The notes under the pieces were generated by a model. The model ran no database searches. It was not told the origin of the DNA and saw nothing but the letters and a program-made list of their open reading frames with translations. The position numbers and the translations under genes are program-made. A stretch of 64,000 bases of DNA. Origin: Planctomycetota bacterium. Its GTDB lineage: Bacteria > Planctomycetota > Phycisphaerae > Phycisphaerales > UBA1924. Shown piece after piece: positions 25,112 through 34,021 of the stretch; positions within the stretch are counted from its first letter, which is position 1, and every line of letters starts with the position of its first letter. The stretch spans positions 473,655-537,654 of the forward strand of contig JAFEBP010000004.1 of NCBI GenBank assembly GCA_018242605.1, in the 5' to 3' direction.

Positions 25112-26605
25112 ATGGCTTCCACACCGGCACGAGTCGAGCACGTCATTGGCGGCAAGCGGTCACAGGGCGAGTCGTCGCCGACGCATGCGGTGATCAACCC
25201 CGCGACTGGGCAGCAGATCGCGCAGGTGGAGATGGAGTCAATGCGGGCGGTAGAGAGCGCCGTCGCGGCGGCGTACGAGGCGTTCCCGGCGTGGGCGGCC
25301 ACGCCGGTGGGCGACCGCTGCCAGGTGATGTTCAAGTACAAGAGCGTGCTGGAGCAGCACTTCGAGGAACTGGCGGGGATGATCGTGCAGGAGCACGGCA
25401 AGACCATGGCCGAGGCCCGCGGCGACGTGCGTCGCGGCATCGACTGCGTGGAGTTCGCGTGCTGCGCGCCCACGCTGCTGATGGGGCGGACGCTCCCGCA
25501 GATCGCGGTGAGCAGTTCGTTCTGCCGCACGGAGGACAAGAGCGGGGTGGGGATCGACAGCACGGTGGACCGCGTGCCGCTGGGCGTGTGCGTGGGGATC
25601 ACGCCGTTCAACTTCCCGGTGATGGTGCCGCTGTGGATGTGGCCGATGGCGGTGGCGTGCGGCAACACGTTCATTCTCAAGCCCAGCGAGAAGGTGCCGC
25701 TGAGCGCGGTGCGGGAAGTGGAGCTGGCGCACGAGGCGGGGCTGCCGGCGGGCGTGCTGAACCTCGTGACGGGCGGGCCCAAGGTCGTGGATGCGCTGAT
25801 CACGCACGAGGATGTGCGGGCGGTGTCGTTCGTGGGCTCATCGAAGGTAGCCAAGCACGTGTATGAGACGGCCTCCAAGGCGGGCAAGCGGGCCCAGTGC
25901 ATGGGCGGCGCGAAGAACTACATGGTGATCATGCCGGACGCGAACCGCGGGGCGGTGATCGAGGGCGTGGTGGGCTCGGCGTTCGGCAACAGCGGGCAGA
26001 GGTGCCTGGCGGGGAGCGTGGCGATCGCGGTGGGCGACGCCGCGGAGTGGTTCGTGCCGGCGATGATGGAGGCGGTGAACAAGATCAAGGTCGCGGCGGG
26101 CAACGAGCCGGGCGTGGGCATGGGGCCGGTGATCGACGTGGCGAGCAAGCAGCGGATCCTGGGGTTCATCGAGAGCGGCGTGCAGGACGGGGCGACGCTG
26201 GCGGTGGACGGACGGCGGGCCGACTGCCCGGCGCAGGGCTGCTTCGTCGGGCCGACGATCTTCGATCACGTGCGTCCGGGGATGCGGATCGCGGACGAAG
26301 AGATCTTCGGGCCCGTGCTGAGCGTGATGCGCGAGGACACGCTCGACGCGGCGATCGCGACGCTCAACCGCTCGCGGTACGGCAACATGGGGGTGATCTT
26401 CACGTCCAGCGGCTACTCGGCGCGGCGGTTCAAGAGCCACGCGCAGGCGGGCATGATCGGCATCAACGTCGGCGTGCCGGCGCCGATGGCCGTGTTCCCG
26501 TTCGCGGGGTGGAAGCAGTCGTTCTACGGCGATCTGCACGCCAACGGCGAGGACGCGGTGAAGTTCTACACCGAGAGCAAGGTCGTCGTCACGCGGTGGA
26601 TGTGA
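25112..26605 (+). CDS. mmsA: CoA-acylating methylmalonate-semialdehyde dehydrogenase
   Basis: This 497-residue aldehyde dehydrogenase oxidises methylmalonate or malonate semialdehyde to propionyl- or acetyl-CoA, in valine and thymine/uracil catabolism. Family marks are INPATGQQIAQV, VQEHGKTMAEARGDVRRGID, GITPFNFPVMVPLWMWPMA (Asn of the oxyanion hole), NTFILKPSEKVPLS, CMGGAKNYMVIMPDA and GNSGQRCLAGSVAI with the nucleophile Cys298. The C-terminus AGWKQSFYGDLHANGEDAVK is also MmsA-like. ATG 25112 has GGAG about 8 nt upstream. Its stop is 10 bp from the convergent dihydropyrimidinase gene, which fits a pyrimidine breakdown locus. Confidence 0.94.
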   Translation: MASTPARVEHVIGGKRSQGESSPTHAVINPATGQQIAQVEMESMRAVESAVAAAYEAFPAWAATPVGDRCQVMFKYKSVLEQHFEELAGMIVQEHGKTMAEARGDVRRGIDCVEFACCAPTLLMGRTLPQIAVSSSFCRTEDKSGVGIDSTVDRVPLGVCVGITPFNFPVMVPLWMWPMAVACGNTFILKPSEKVPLSAVREVELAHEAGLPAGVLNLVTGGPKVVDALITHEDVRAVSFVGSSKVAKHVYETASKAGKRAQCMGGAKNYMVIMPDANRGAVIEGVVGSAFGNSGQRCLAGSVAIAVGDAAEWFVPAMMEAVNKIKVAAGNEPGVGMGPVIDVASKQRILGFIESGVQDGATLAVDGRRADCPAQGCFVGPTIFDHVRPGMRIADEEIFGPVLSVMREDTLDAAIATLNRSRYGNMGVIFTSSGYSARRFKSHAQAGMIGINVGVPAPMAVFPFAGWKQSFYGDLHANGEDAVKFYTESKVVVTRWM

Positions 26606-26615
26606 GCGCAGCGCG

Positions 26616-28001
26616 TTACGCGAGCGTGGTTCTGGGCACGAGTCTGCCGGCGCCCATGGCGCCGATGAACTTGCCGTTCTCCGCGACGACGGCGCCGCGG
26701 AGCGTGACGAGCGAGGGGCGGCCCTTGATCTCCCAACCTTCGAACGCGCTGTAATCGGTGGCCATCTGGTGGGTCTTGGCGGAGATGCGGCCCCGGTACG
26801 CGGGGTCGTAGACGACCAGGTCGGCGTCGGCCCCGACGGCGACGGTGCCTTTGGACTTGAGGCCGAAGATGCGGGCGGCGTTGGTGCTGGCGGCGGCGAC
26901 GAACTGGTTGAGTGAGATGCGGCCGGTGCAGACGCCGTGGGTGTACAGCAGGTTCACGCGGTCCTCGACGCTGGGGATGCCGTTGGGGATCTTGGTGAAG
27001 GCGTCCTTGCCCATGACTTTCTGGGTTTCAAAGTCGAACGGGGCGTGATCGGTGGCGACGGTGGAGACTTCGCCGCTGGCGAGGTGGCCCCACATGGCGT
27101 CCAACTGATCGGCGGGGCGCAGCGGCGGGGACATGACGTACTTGGCGCCCTCGAAGCCGTTGATCTCTGTGTATTTGCGGTCGAGCACGAGGTGCGGGAG
27201 GACGACCTCGACGCTGGCCTTGACGCCGCGGGAGATGGCGCAGCGGGCCTCGGCGACAGCCTCGCGGCAGGAGGTGTGGACGACGTAGACGTGCGCGCCG
27301 GTGAGTTCGGCGAAGGTCATGAGGTGGTGAACGCCCTCGGCCTCAACCCGGGGCGGTCGGGAGGGTTCGTGGAACTGGGGGCCGGTCTTGCCCTGAGCGA
27401 GCAGTTGCTTCTGGAGTTCATCGACGAGGGTTTCGTTCTCGCAGTGGGCGGTGACGACGACGCCGAGTTCCTTCGCGAGGCGCAGGGTGTGGAAGAGCTC
27501 GCGGTCGTCGACGCCCAGAGCGCCTTTGTACGCGAGGAAGACCTTGAAGGAGGTGATGCCGCGGCGGACGATCTCGCGGAGCTGCGATTCCGCGGCGGGA
27601 TCGAAGCGGGTGACGCCCATGTGGAACGTAAAGTCGCAGGGGGCGATGCCGGAAGCCTTGGAGAGCCATGTGTCGAAGGCGGCGATGGGCTCGTCGGTCT
27701 TGCCGGGGCAGATCATCTCGATGAGCGTGGTGGTGCCGCCGACGAGGGCGGCGCGGCCTGCGGTCTCCCACGTGTCCTTGGCGTAGGTGCCCATGAAGGG
27801 CAGGTAGATGTGGACGTGGGGATCGATGAAGCCGGGGAAGATGTACTTGCCGGCAGCGTCGATGACGCGGGTGTTGAGGGGGACTGACTTGGGGTCGATG
27901 TGCTTGTCGATGCGGGAGACGGTTTCGCCCTCACAGAGGATGCTGGCCTGGTAGTCGTCCGTGGCGGTGATGATGCGGCCGTTGGTGATGAGGAGGGGCA
28001 T
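26616..28001 (-). CDS. hydA: Dihydropyrimidinase
   Basis: This 461-residue amidohydrolase opens the ring of dihydrouracil or dihydrothymine. The metal motif is FPGFIDPHVHIYLPFMGT (His62, His64). The carboxylated bridging Lys is in SFKVFLAYKGALGVDD (Lys153). Further motifs are VVTAHCENE, VYVVHTSCREAVAEA and STVATDHAPFDFETQKVMGK, plus the C-terminal GTVAVGADADLVVYDP common to this superfamily. The convergent mmsA makes catabolism of pyrimidines via beta-alanine or beta-aminoisobutyrate a reasonable reading. Other cyclic-amide hydrolase activity (hydantoinase) cannot be excluded. Confidence 0.92.
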   Translation of the reverse strand: MPLLITNGRIITATDDYQASILCEGETVSRIDKHIDPKSVPLNTRVIDAAGKYIFPGFIDPHVHIYLPFMGTYAKDTWETAGRAALVGGTTTLIEMICPGKTDEPIAAFDTWLSKASGIAPCDFTFHMGVTRFDPAAESQLREIVRRGITSFKVFLAYKGALGVDDRELFHTLRLAKELGVVVTAHCENETLVDELQKQLLAQGKTGPQFHEPSRPPRVEAEGVHHLMTFAELTGAHVYVVHTSCREAVAEARCAISRGVKASVEVVLPHLVLDRKYTEINGFEGAKYVMSPPLRPADQLDAMWGHLASGEVSTVATDHAPFDFETQKVMGKDAFTKIPNGIPSVEDRVNLLYTHGVCTGRISLNQFVAAASTNAARIFGLKSKGTVAVGADADLVVYDPAYRGRISAKTHQMATDYSAFEGWEIKGRPSLVTLRGAVVAENGKFIGAMGAGRLVPRTTLA

Positions 28002-28359
28002 GCGGTGCGCTCCGGGGGTTTAGAGGGGATGATACGGACGGGCGGGGTGACGGTGCGAAAGAGGCGAGTTCGCGGGCTGAACGAGGCTCGCCTGCGGCGC
28101 CTGCGCAGCGACGCCGGAGGCGTGCGTCACGGAGCCGCCTCGGGTGAGGGCGGAATCCGAAACCTATAGTTTCGCGTATAGGCATCCGTAGCTGCTCGTC
28201 CCAGAGTGTCCTCGGTGCGTGTGTCTGGTAGTAGAGAGTGCTTCATCTTGTTGTGCCGCGGAAAACGCCGCTCGTGGGGCGTCCGCAGTTAGCCGATCTT
28301 TGCCGTGGGGCCGAGTTCGCCCTGTGTTGTCTCGTGCCTTGACCGGTCTTGGAGATTCC
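28002..28359. promoter_or_regulatory. Divergent intergenic region with a CCTATA/TATAGG dyad
   Basis: The 358 bp between dihydropyrimidinase (minus) and the M10 protease (plus) carry the inverted repeat CCTATA (28163-28168), 8 nt, TATAGG (28177-28182). It is AT-rich against the background and could be an operator or overlap a promoter. GGAG at 28351 serves as the ribosome-binding site of the M10 gene. I see no ORF worth naming. Confidence 0.4.
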
Positions 28360-30477
28360 ATGGACTATCGAGCGTCTGATATTCGCTGGGCGGCGGCGTG
28401 TTTGGGCGGGGTTGTGTCGCTTGTGTTGGCGGCCGACCCGTACCAGAACCCGAGCATGCGTCCGGGATACCCGGAGCACAACTACGAGTTTCAGGACCAT
28501 CGGGCGATCTGGGATATTTTCGCAGAGCGGTTGTCGCCGGAACTTCTGAGCAACGACCCGGACTGGCTCGGACGGCCGGCGATGTGCTGGGATGAGAACA
28601 CGCCCTCGGATTCGCCGGCGATCGCGAAGGTGGAGGCGATGATGCGGTCGGGCGGGGGCTACCAGGGGCGGTACAACGTCTCGAACCGCTGGCCGATCGG
28701 CGGGCAGGGCGACGCGATCATGCTGACGTGGAGCTTCGTGCCCGACGGCACCATCGTGGGCGATGACAACGCCGTGGGGGGCGCGGGGGCCAGCGAGATC
28801 TTCAGCCGCATGGACAGCAAGTTCGGAGCGGCGAACCGGCAGGTGTGGATCTCCAAGATCCAGCAGTGCTTTGATCGCTGGTCGGCGCTCACGGGCGTGA
28901 CGTACGTGCGCATCCGGTACAACGGCAACGAGTGGGATGACGGGGCGGCGTGGGGCAACGTGGGGTCGGCGACGCGCGGGGACGTGCGGATCGGCATGAA
29001 GGCGATCGACTCCACGGGGAACATCCTCGCATACAACTACTACCCGGCCGACGGCGGCGACATGGTGCTGGATCGCTGGGAGAGCTGGCAATCCTCCACG
29101 AACAACTACCGCTACCTGCGCAACGTGGTGATGCACGAGCACGGGCACGGCCTGGGGCTGGCGCACGTGTGCCCGCGCGGGACGGACGCCTCCACGTGGA
29201 AGATCATGGAGCCGATCCTGAACACCTCGTTCGACGGCCCGCAGCAGGACGACATCCGGGGCGTGCAGTTTTATTATGGTGATCCGTACGAGATGAACAA
29301 CTCGGTGGATACGGCGACGAACATCGGCGCATTGACGGCGGGGACTGCGCTCACGATGGGGGATGCGCCCGCGCCCACGCCGCCGAACAGTTCGGTGCTG
29401 GCGGTGGAGGGGGCGCTCAAGACTGACTACTTCAAGTTCACGCTTGACCGGCCGCGGCTGGTGGACATCAGTGTGAACCCGGTGGGAACTTCGTACCTGG
29501 CGGGGACGCAGATCGGCAACTGCACGACGGACCCGTACCCCACGGTGGACGCTTTGGGCGCGCTCAACCTGGCGTTTGACGTGCGCAACGACACGAATAC
29601 GGCGGTGTACCGGGTTGTGAACGCCGCGGCGCCGGGGCTGACGGAGGCGACGACGGGGCTGCTGCTCCCGGCGGGCACGAACGTGCTGCGGGTGTACAAC
29701 CCCGGGGGCGGGTCGGCGTCGCAGGAGTACAAGTTCACGCTGCTGGCGCAGACCGTTTCGCTCGCGCCGTCGGCCTCGGACGGGACGATCGGCGACAAGG
29801 TGCGGGTCACGTGGCCGGGCGTGATCACGGACGCGACGGGGTACCAGATTGTCCGCAACGGAACCAACAGCCTGACGGGCGCTGTGCAGGTGGGGCAGGT
29901 GGGGGCCGGGGTGACGCAGTTCGACGACACCACGGCGGCGGTGAACACGACGTACTACTACTGGGTGCGTGCGCAGCAGCCGGGCAACTCCGGGTACCGG
30001 TACATGACGACCGACGGGGACGCGGGGTTCCGTGCGAATCAGTCGCCGGTTGCGAACGCGGGGCCGGACCAGATCGTGTACGACTACGAGCGCGACGGTG
30101 TGGAGCCGGTGACGCTGAACGCCGGCGCGAGCACGGATCCCGACGGCACGATCACGAGCTACGCGTGGAGCGAGAACGCGGCGCCGATCGCGGCCGGGCC
30201 GAGCCCGACAGTGGTGCTGGAAGTGGGCGTTCACACCGTCACGCTGACGGTGACCGACAACGCCAGCGCGACGGCGACGGACACGGTGGTGATCGACGTT
30301 CGCACACCGTGCGCGGCGGATTACAACTCCGACGGCGGCATCGACGGCGGGGATGTGGACGCATTCTTTGCCGACTGGGGCGCGGGGCTGCCGGCGGCGG
30401 ATGTGAACGGCGACGGCGGTGTGGACGGGGCGGATGTGTCGGTGTTCTTTGAGGCGTGGGAGGCGGGGGGGTGTTAA
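28360..30477 (+). CDS. Secreted matrixin-like (M10) metalloprotease with PKD domain and GC-type dockerin
   Basis: This is a 705-residue protein and the only dockerin gene here on the plus strand. ATG 28360 follows GGAG and gives a signal-like N-terminus (RWAAACLGGVVSLVLA). The zinc motif is VVMHEHGHGLGLAHVCP (HExGHxLGLxH, first His at residue 259) with a later Met-turn candidate (WKIMEPI), typical of matrixins. Then come a PPC-like region (DYFKFTLDRPRLVDISV), an FN3-like segment (VTWPGVITDATGYQIVRNG) and a PKD domain (ANAGPDQIVYDYERDGVEPV, STDPDGTITSYAWSE). The dockerin pair is CAADYNSDGGIDGGDV and AADVNGDGGVDGADV, ending WEAGGC. It likely degrades extracellular protein. Confidence 0.9.
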   Translation: MDYRASDIRWAAACLGGVVSLVLAADPYQNPSMRPGYPEHNYEFQDHRAIWDIFAERLSPELLSNDPDWLGRPAMCWDENTPSDSPAIAKVEAMMRSGGGYQGRYNVSNRWPIGGQGDAIMLTWSFVPDGTIVGDDNAVGGAGASEIFSRMDSKFGAANRQVWISKIQQCFDRWSALTGVTYVRIRYNGNEWDDGAAWGNVGSATRGDVRIGMKAIDSTGNILAYNYYPADGGDMVLDRWESWQSSTNNYRYLRNVVMHEHGHGLGLAHVCPRGTDASTWKIMEPILNTSFDGPQQDDIRGVQFYYGDPYEMNNSVDTATNIGALTAGTALTMGDAPAPTPPNSSVLAVEGALKTDYFKFTLDRPRLVDISVNPVGTSYLAGTQIGNCTTDPYPTVDALGALNLAFDVRNDTNTAVYRVVNAAAPGLTEATTGLLLPAGTNVLRVYNPGGGSASQEYKFTLLAQTVSLAPSASDGTIGDKVRVTWPGVITDATGYQIVRNGTNSLTGAVQVGQVGAGVTQFDDTTAAVNTTYYYWVRAQQPGNSGYRYMTTDGDAGFRANQSPVANAGPDQIVYDYERDGVEPVTLNAGASTDPDGTITSYAWSENAAPIAAGPSPTVVLEVGVHTVTLTVTDNASATATDTVVIDVRTPCAADYNSDGGIDGGDVDAFFADWGAGLPAADVNGDGGVDGADVSVFFEAWEAGGC

Positions 30478-30710
30478 AAGGGCTTGATGTGCATCAGCGC
30501 GGTGTGGATCGCGGTCGTGACCCGGGCCGGGGCCGGCTGGTCCGCGGCGGCGACCGGCAGCGGTAGCAGATGACGCAGCGTGTGCACGGCGGTGTGCGCC
30601 ACGGTGAGCTCTATGCCGTTGGACACAGGGTGACGCAGAAACCGCTGCCGCCGAGAGCAATGTCCGGGGTACGCGGTTCGAGCGGCTTCGGCCTTGCGCT
30701 CAGCCGTCAC
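30474..30710 (-). CDS. Doubtful short ORF, possible gene fragment
   Basis: A 78-codon frame ends in IHTALMHIKPF and its TAA overlaps the TAA of the M10 gene on the other strand. Its second half uses strongly GC-ending codons and reads like protein (GIELTVAHTAVHTLRHLLPL), but I recognise no family, see no ribosome-binding site, and the first 25 codons look random. It may be a remnant or chance. It occupies most of the 270-bp gap between two convergent dockerin genes. Confidence 0.2.
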   Translation of the reverse strand: MTAERKAEAARTAYPGHCSRRQRFLRHPVSNGIELTVAHTAVHTLRHLLPLPVAAADQPAPARVTTAIHTALMHIKPF

Positions 30711-30747
30711 TCAAGCGCGGATCGGTCGAAGCTTGGTCACGGGGGGA

Positions 30748-31806
30748 TCACCCGCAGCCGCCCGCCTCCCACGAGGCAAAGAAGGTGTCAACATCTGCGC
30801 CGTCCACGCCGCCGTCGCCGTTCACATCCGCATCGCAGTGCCCCGACTCCCAGCGGAAGAAGTACGCATCGACATCCGAGCCGTCGATGCCTCCGTCCTG
30901 GTTGAAGTCCGCGGGGCAAGCCAGGCACGCGCACAGGCTCAGCGTCGCCGGCTGGCTGGTGGCGGCGCCGCACGCGTTGGTCACCGCGCACCGCACACGC
31001 ACAGACTCGATCTGAGAGTTGCCCTCGGCGGTGGACGCCAGAACGACCAAACTCGCGGTATCGGCTCCGCCGAACGTCAGGCCAAGGGGTTCGTATTCAC
31101 CCTCGGTCGCGTCCAGCCACGACCCCGTGGAGGGATCCTCAAACTGCCACCGGTACGCGAACGGCCCGCTCCCGCCGGGGGTCATCTCGAACACCGCCGA
31201 GCCGCCCTTGCAAGTGGCGGTTGAACTGGGCGCAGAAGCGGTCGCGGCCAGACACGTGGCGAACGCCACTTCCGCGAGCCCGGTGTATGGTGAGGCATTG
31301 TTGTTGTTGGTCGCCCGCACGATGAACTGCACGGATCGAACGCCGGCGATCATGTCGAAGGCGTACGTCTGCGCGGACAGCACGCCGGGGACGCCCACCA
31401 GGTTCGCGTGCGTGGCCAGAACGCTCCCCGCCCCGTCACGCAGCACGAGGTCAAAGCGGGTCACCGCGTAATACGGATTGCTCGCGACCCCGTTGGAACG
31501 ATGGCCCCACATGTGGAAACCGCCCAGGGTCTTGGGAGTAGCAAAGCTAAAGGTGGCCGATTGACCGATGGTCTGCCCGCTGCGGGTGGTCCAGTGATTG
31601 CCCGCCACGTATGTCGCGTGTTCGCTCTCCGGGGTGAATCCCGGCGGAAGCCCCGAGCCGTTGATCGCGTTGGTGACCAGATAAGAGCCGCTGAACTCGC
31701 TCGTCGCGGTCGCCGAGTCCGGCCGTATCAACTGGGCATCCGCCCGGTTGTTCATCCCGGACAACGTCATTGCCGCTGACAACACACTTACGGCTCTCAG
31801 GATCAT
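30748..31806 (-). CDS. Secreted F5/8C-like protein with Ig-like domain and GC-type dockerin
   Basis: This 352-residue protein has a signal-like start (MILRAVSVLSAAMTLSGM). Residues about 28-185 look like a discoidin/F5-8 type C fold (ATSEFSGSYLVTNAINGSGL, GQSATFSFATPKTLGGFHMW, RFDLVLRDGAGSVLATHAN, RSVQFIVRATNNNNASPYTG). An Ig-like domain follows (FAYRWQFEDPSTGSWLDATE, RVRCAVTNACGAATSQPATL). The dockerin is CACLACPADFNQDGGIDGSD plus HCDADVNGDGGVDGADVDTF, ending WEAGGCG (Cys is the penultimate residue). It probably binds carbohydrate or a surface. Confidence 0.86.
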   Translation of the reverse strand: MILRAVSVLSAAMTLSGMNNRADAQLIRPDSATATSEFSGSYLVTNAINGSGLPPGFTPESEHATYVAGNHWTTRSGQTIGQSATFSFATPKTLGGFHMWGHRSNGVASNPYYAVTRFDLVLRDGAGSVLATHANLVGVPGVLSAQTYAFDMIAGVRSVQFIVRATNNNNASPYTGLAEVAFATCLAATASAPSSTATCKGGSAVFEMTPGGSGPFAYRWQFEDPSTGSWLDATEGEYEPLGLTFGGADTASLVVLASTAEGNSQIESVRVRCAVTNACGAATSQPATLSLCACLACPADFNQDGGIDGSDVDAYFFRWESGHCDADVNGDGGVDGADVDTFFASWEAGGCG

Positions 31807-32255
31807 GCGGACCGCCTTTCTGATGAGGACCCCGCGACATGCTACCGGAAGAACGCCCGGAGTTCAAGCGAAAACAAACGCTCCGTCACCTTCAACTTGG
31901 CAGAGGTTCAGAATTATCGGTGGTCACTGTCCACATTCCGGCGTGGATGGGTCGTTATCGCCCGCGTCGCGCGGCACCAATCGCGTCATGTTCGGCCGTG
32001 CGCGGCACCCGGCGCGTTCACACTGGAAGCGCGATGGCCCGACTCGTTCCGCACATATGGATGCATCGCCGTGCGAGCGAGCCTGTGCTTCCGTGGTGTG
32101 AGGTCAACGTGGGAGGCCCGGGCGGTCCATTCCCAGGGCCGAACCGGATGGGCCGTTCGATCGCCGTGGTGCGGCGGACCGCCGAGAGAGGGGCCCGGCG
32201 GCCGGTGGGTGCGAGGGCGGATTTTGCCCAATCTCCGATCCTACTCTCCGGCTCT
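31807..32255. other. Intergenic region upstream of sucD
   Basis: These 449 bp separate two divergent genes and must hold both promoters. The sucD frame stays open through this region, but the translation is not conserved-looking. I find no clear hexamer pair, hairpin or RNA gene. Confidence 0.45.
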
Positions 32256-33236
32256 ATGGCCATACTCGTCAACGCCTCTACTCGCGTCATTTGTCAGGGC
32301 ATCACGGGTTCGTTCGGGGCGGTCCACACGAAGGGCTGCCTTCAATACGGCGGGAACGTCGTGGGCGGCACCACGCCCGGCAAGGGCGGGACGCGGGATG
32401 AGAACGGGCTGCCGGTGTTCGACACCGTGGCGCAGGCCGTGAAGGCGACGGGCGCGGACGCGACGATGATCTTCGTTCCGGCGGCGTTCGCGGGGGACGC
32501 GATCCTGGAAGCCGCGGCGGCGGGCATCAAGGTGATCTGCTGCATCACCGAGGGCGTGCCGGTGCAGGACATGATCCGGGTGCGGGCGATCCTGGACGGG
32601 CTTAACGGCGGGGCGGATGTTCCCGCCGAGCAGCGCAAGTTCCACCTGATCGGGCCCAACTGCCCGGGCGTGATCACACCGGGGCCCAAGACGGGCGCGG
32701 GGACGAGCGCCGCGGACCGGTTCACGAACGCGGGGTGCAAGATCGGGATCATGCCCGGGTACATCCACACGCACGTGAGCCAGTCGAAGCTGGGCAAGAG
32801 CGTGGGCATCGTGTCGCGTTCGGGCACGCTGACGTACGAGGCGGTGTGGCAGACGAGCAACCGCGGGCTGGCGCAGAGCACGTGCGTGGGCATCGGCGGC
32901 GACCCGGTGCGGGGCCTGAACCACGTGGACTGCCTGCGGATGTTCGAGGCGGACGCGGAGACGCACGGCATCCTGCTGATCGGCGAGATCGGGGGAGCCG
33001 ACGAGATCGAGGCGGCGGCGTACATCAAGAAGAACGTGAAGAAGCCGGTGGCGGCGTTCATCGCGGGGCGCACCGCGCCCCCGGGGCGGCGGATGGGACA
33101 CGCGGGCGCGATCATCGGCGGGGCCGATGACACGGCGGACGCCAAGATCAAGGCTCTGCAGGACGCGGGCGTCGCGGTGGCGCTGAGCCCGGCGGACATG
33201 GGCGAGGCCATGATGCGGGCGATGAAGCTCGCGTGA
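32256..33236 (+). CDS. sucD: Succinyl-CoA synthetase alpha subunit
   Basis: In the TCA cycle SucD forms succinate and a nucleoside triphosphate from succinyl-CoA together with SucC. The protein has 326 residues, about 35 more than usual. It opens [20 protein letters not shown]. Motifs include [86 protein letters not shown], and the phosphohistidine loop [20 protein letters not shown]. Extra length comes from inserts after [10 protein letters not shown] and after PGPKTG ([13 protein letters not shown]). sucC is not adjacent, which is unusual. ATG 32256 gives the family start; the upstream frame to 31839 is not conserved-looking. Its TGA overlaps the GTG of the next gene. Confidence 0.93.
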   Translation: MAILVNASTRVICQGITGSFGAVHTKGCLQYGGNVVGGTTPGKGGTRDENGLPVFDTVAQAVKATGADATMIFVPAAFAGDAILEAAAAGIKVICCITEGVPVQDMIRVRAILDGLNGGADVPAEQRKFHLIGPNCPGVITPGPKTGAGTSAADRFTNAGCKIGIMPGYIHTHVSQSKLGKSVGIVSRSGTLTYEAVWQTSNRGLAQSTCVGIGGDPVRGLNHVDCLRMFEADAETHGILLIGEIGGADEIEAAAYIKKNVKKPVAAFIAGRTAPPGRRMGHAGAIIGGADDTADAKIKALQDAGVAVALSPADMGEAMMRAMKLA

Positions 33237-34015
33237 GCGGCGCGCGATCCCAACCCGCGCTGACGCGGCATGAGTTGTACGAACTGTGCGTGACCAACGC
33301 GTCGGCGATGGCGCGGTTTGTGCACGCGGTGCACGGGCAGAGCCCCCGGGTGCTGCGCGAGGACTTCTGCGGATCGGCGGCGCTGGCCCGGGCGTGGGCG
33401 GGGGCGTACGGCCCGGCGATCGGTGTGGATCGGGACGGGGAGCCGCTGCGGGCGTGCGCTACGGCGGCGCGTCTGCGGCTGGTAGAGTCCGACGTGATGC
33501 GGGCGAAGGACCGGGCGGACATCATCGCGGCGACAAACTTTCCGCTCGGATACTGGTACACGCGCCAGGGGCTCATCGCGTACCTCAAGCACGCGCGGGC
33601 GTGCCTGAAGCGGCGGGGCGTGTTCGTGGCGGACATGTACGGGGGCGCGGACGCGTTCGTGTGCTCGCGCACGGTGCAGCGGCTGCGGGGGCCCAACGGA
33701 GAAAAGGTGGAGTATGAATGGGAGCAGCGGGAAGCGAACGCGGCGACCGGACGGGTACGGTGCGCGATTCACTTCCGCGTGACGGCGCGGGGGCGGAAGG
33801 TGGCGGTCCTGCGGGATGCGTTCGAGTATGACTGGCGGCTGTGGGGCATCCCGGAGCTCAAGGACGCATACCTGGAGGCGGGCTTCAGAAGCGTTGAAGT
33901 GCACGACCGGCTCGGCGGCGCGGTCGATCACACCGGCGCGCTGCACGTGCGGCCGTTGGATGACGACGAAGCGCTGGACGAGAACTACGTGGTGTACGTG
34001 GTGGGCCGGGTGTAA
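33233..34015 (+). CDS. Class I SAM-dependent methyltransferase-like protein
   Basis: This 260-residue protein has a GTG start overlapping the sucD stop, so it is probably co-translated with it. Residues 40-85 hold the SAM-binding core: [20 protein letters not shown] (motif I), [11 protein letters not shown] (acidic end of beta 2), RLVESDVM. Later [14 protein letters not shown] corresponds to the post-I strands. The C-terminal half is rich in charged and aromatic residues ([20 protein letters not shown]). The substrate is unknown. It converges on the collagen-like gene with 6 bp between stops. Confidence 0.8.
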   Translation: MSGARSQPALTRHELYELCVTNASAMARFVHAVHGQSPRVLREDFCGSAALARAWAGAYGPAIGVDRDGEPLRACATAARLRLVESDVMRAKDRADIIAATNFPLGYWYTRQGLIAYLKHARACLKRRGVFVADMYGGADAFVCSRTVQRLRGPNGEKVEYEWEQREANAATGRVRCAIHFRVTARGRKVAVLRDAFEYDWRLWGIPELKDAYLEAGFRSVEVHDRLGGAVDHTGALHVRPLDDDEALDENYVVYVVGRV

Positions 34016-34021
34016 CGCGGT

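Noticed and set aside
28243-30660. Minus-strand frame of 805 codons opposite the M10 protease gene
   Set aside because: Its composition is almost only Arg, Val, His and Pro. The plus strand encodes a protein with an intact zinc motif, PKD domain and dockerin.
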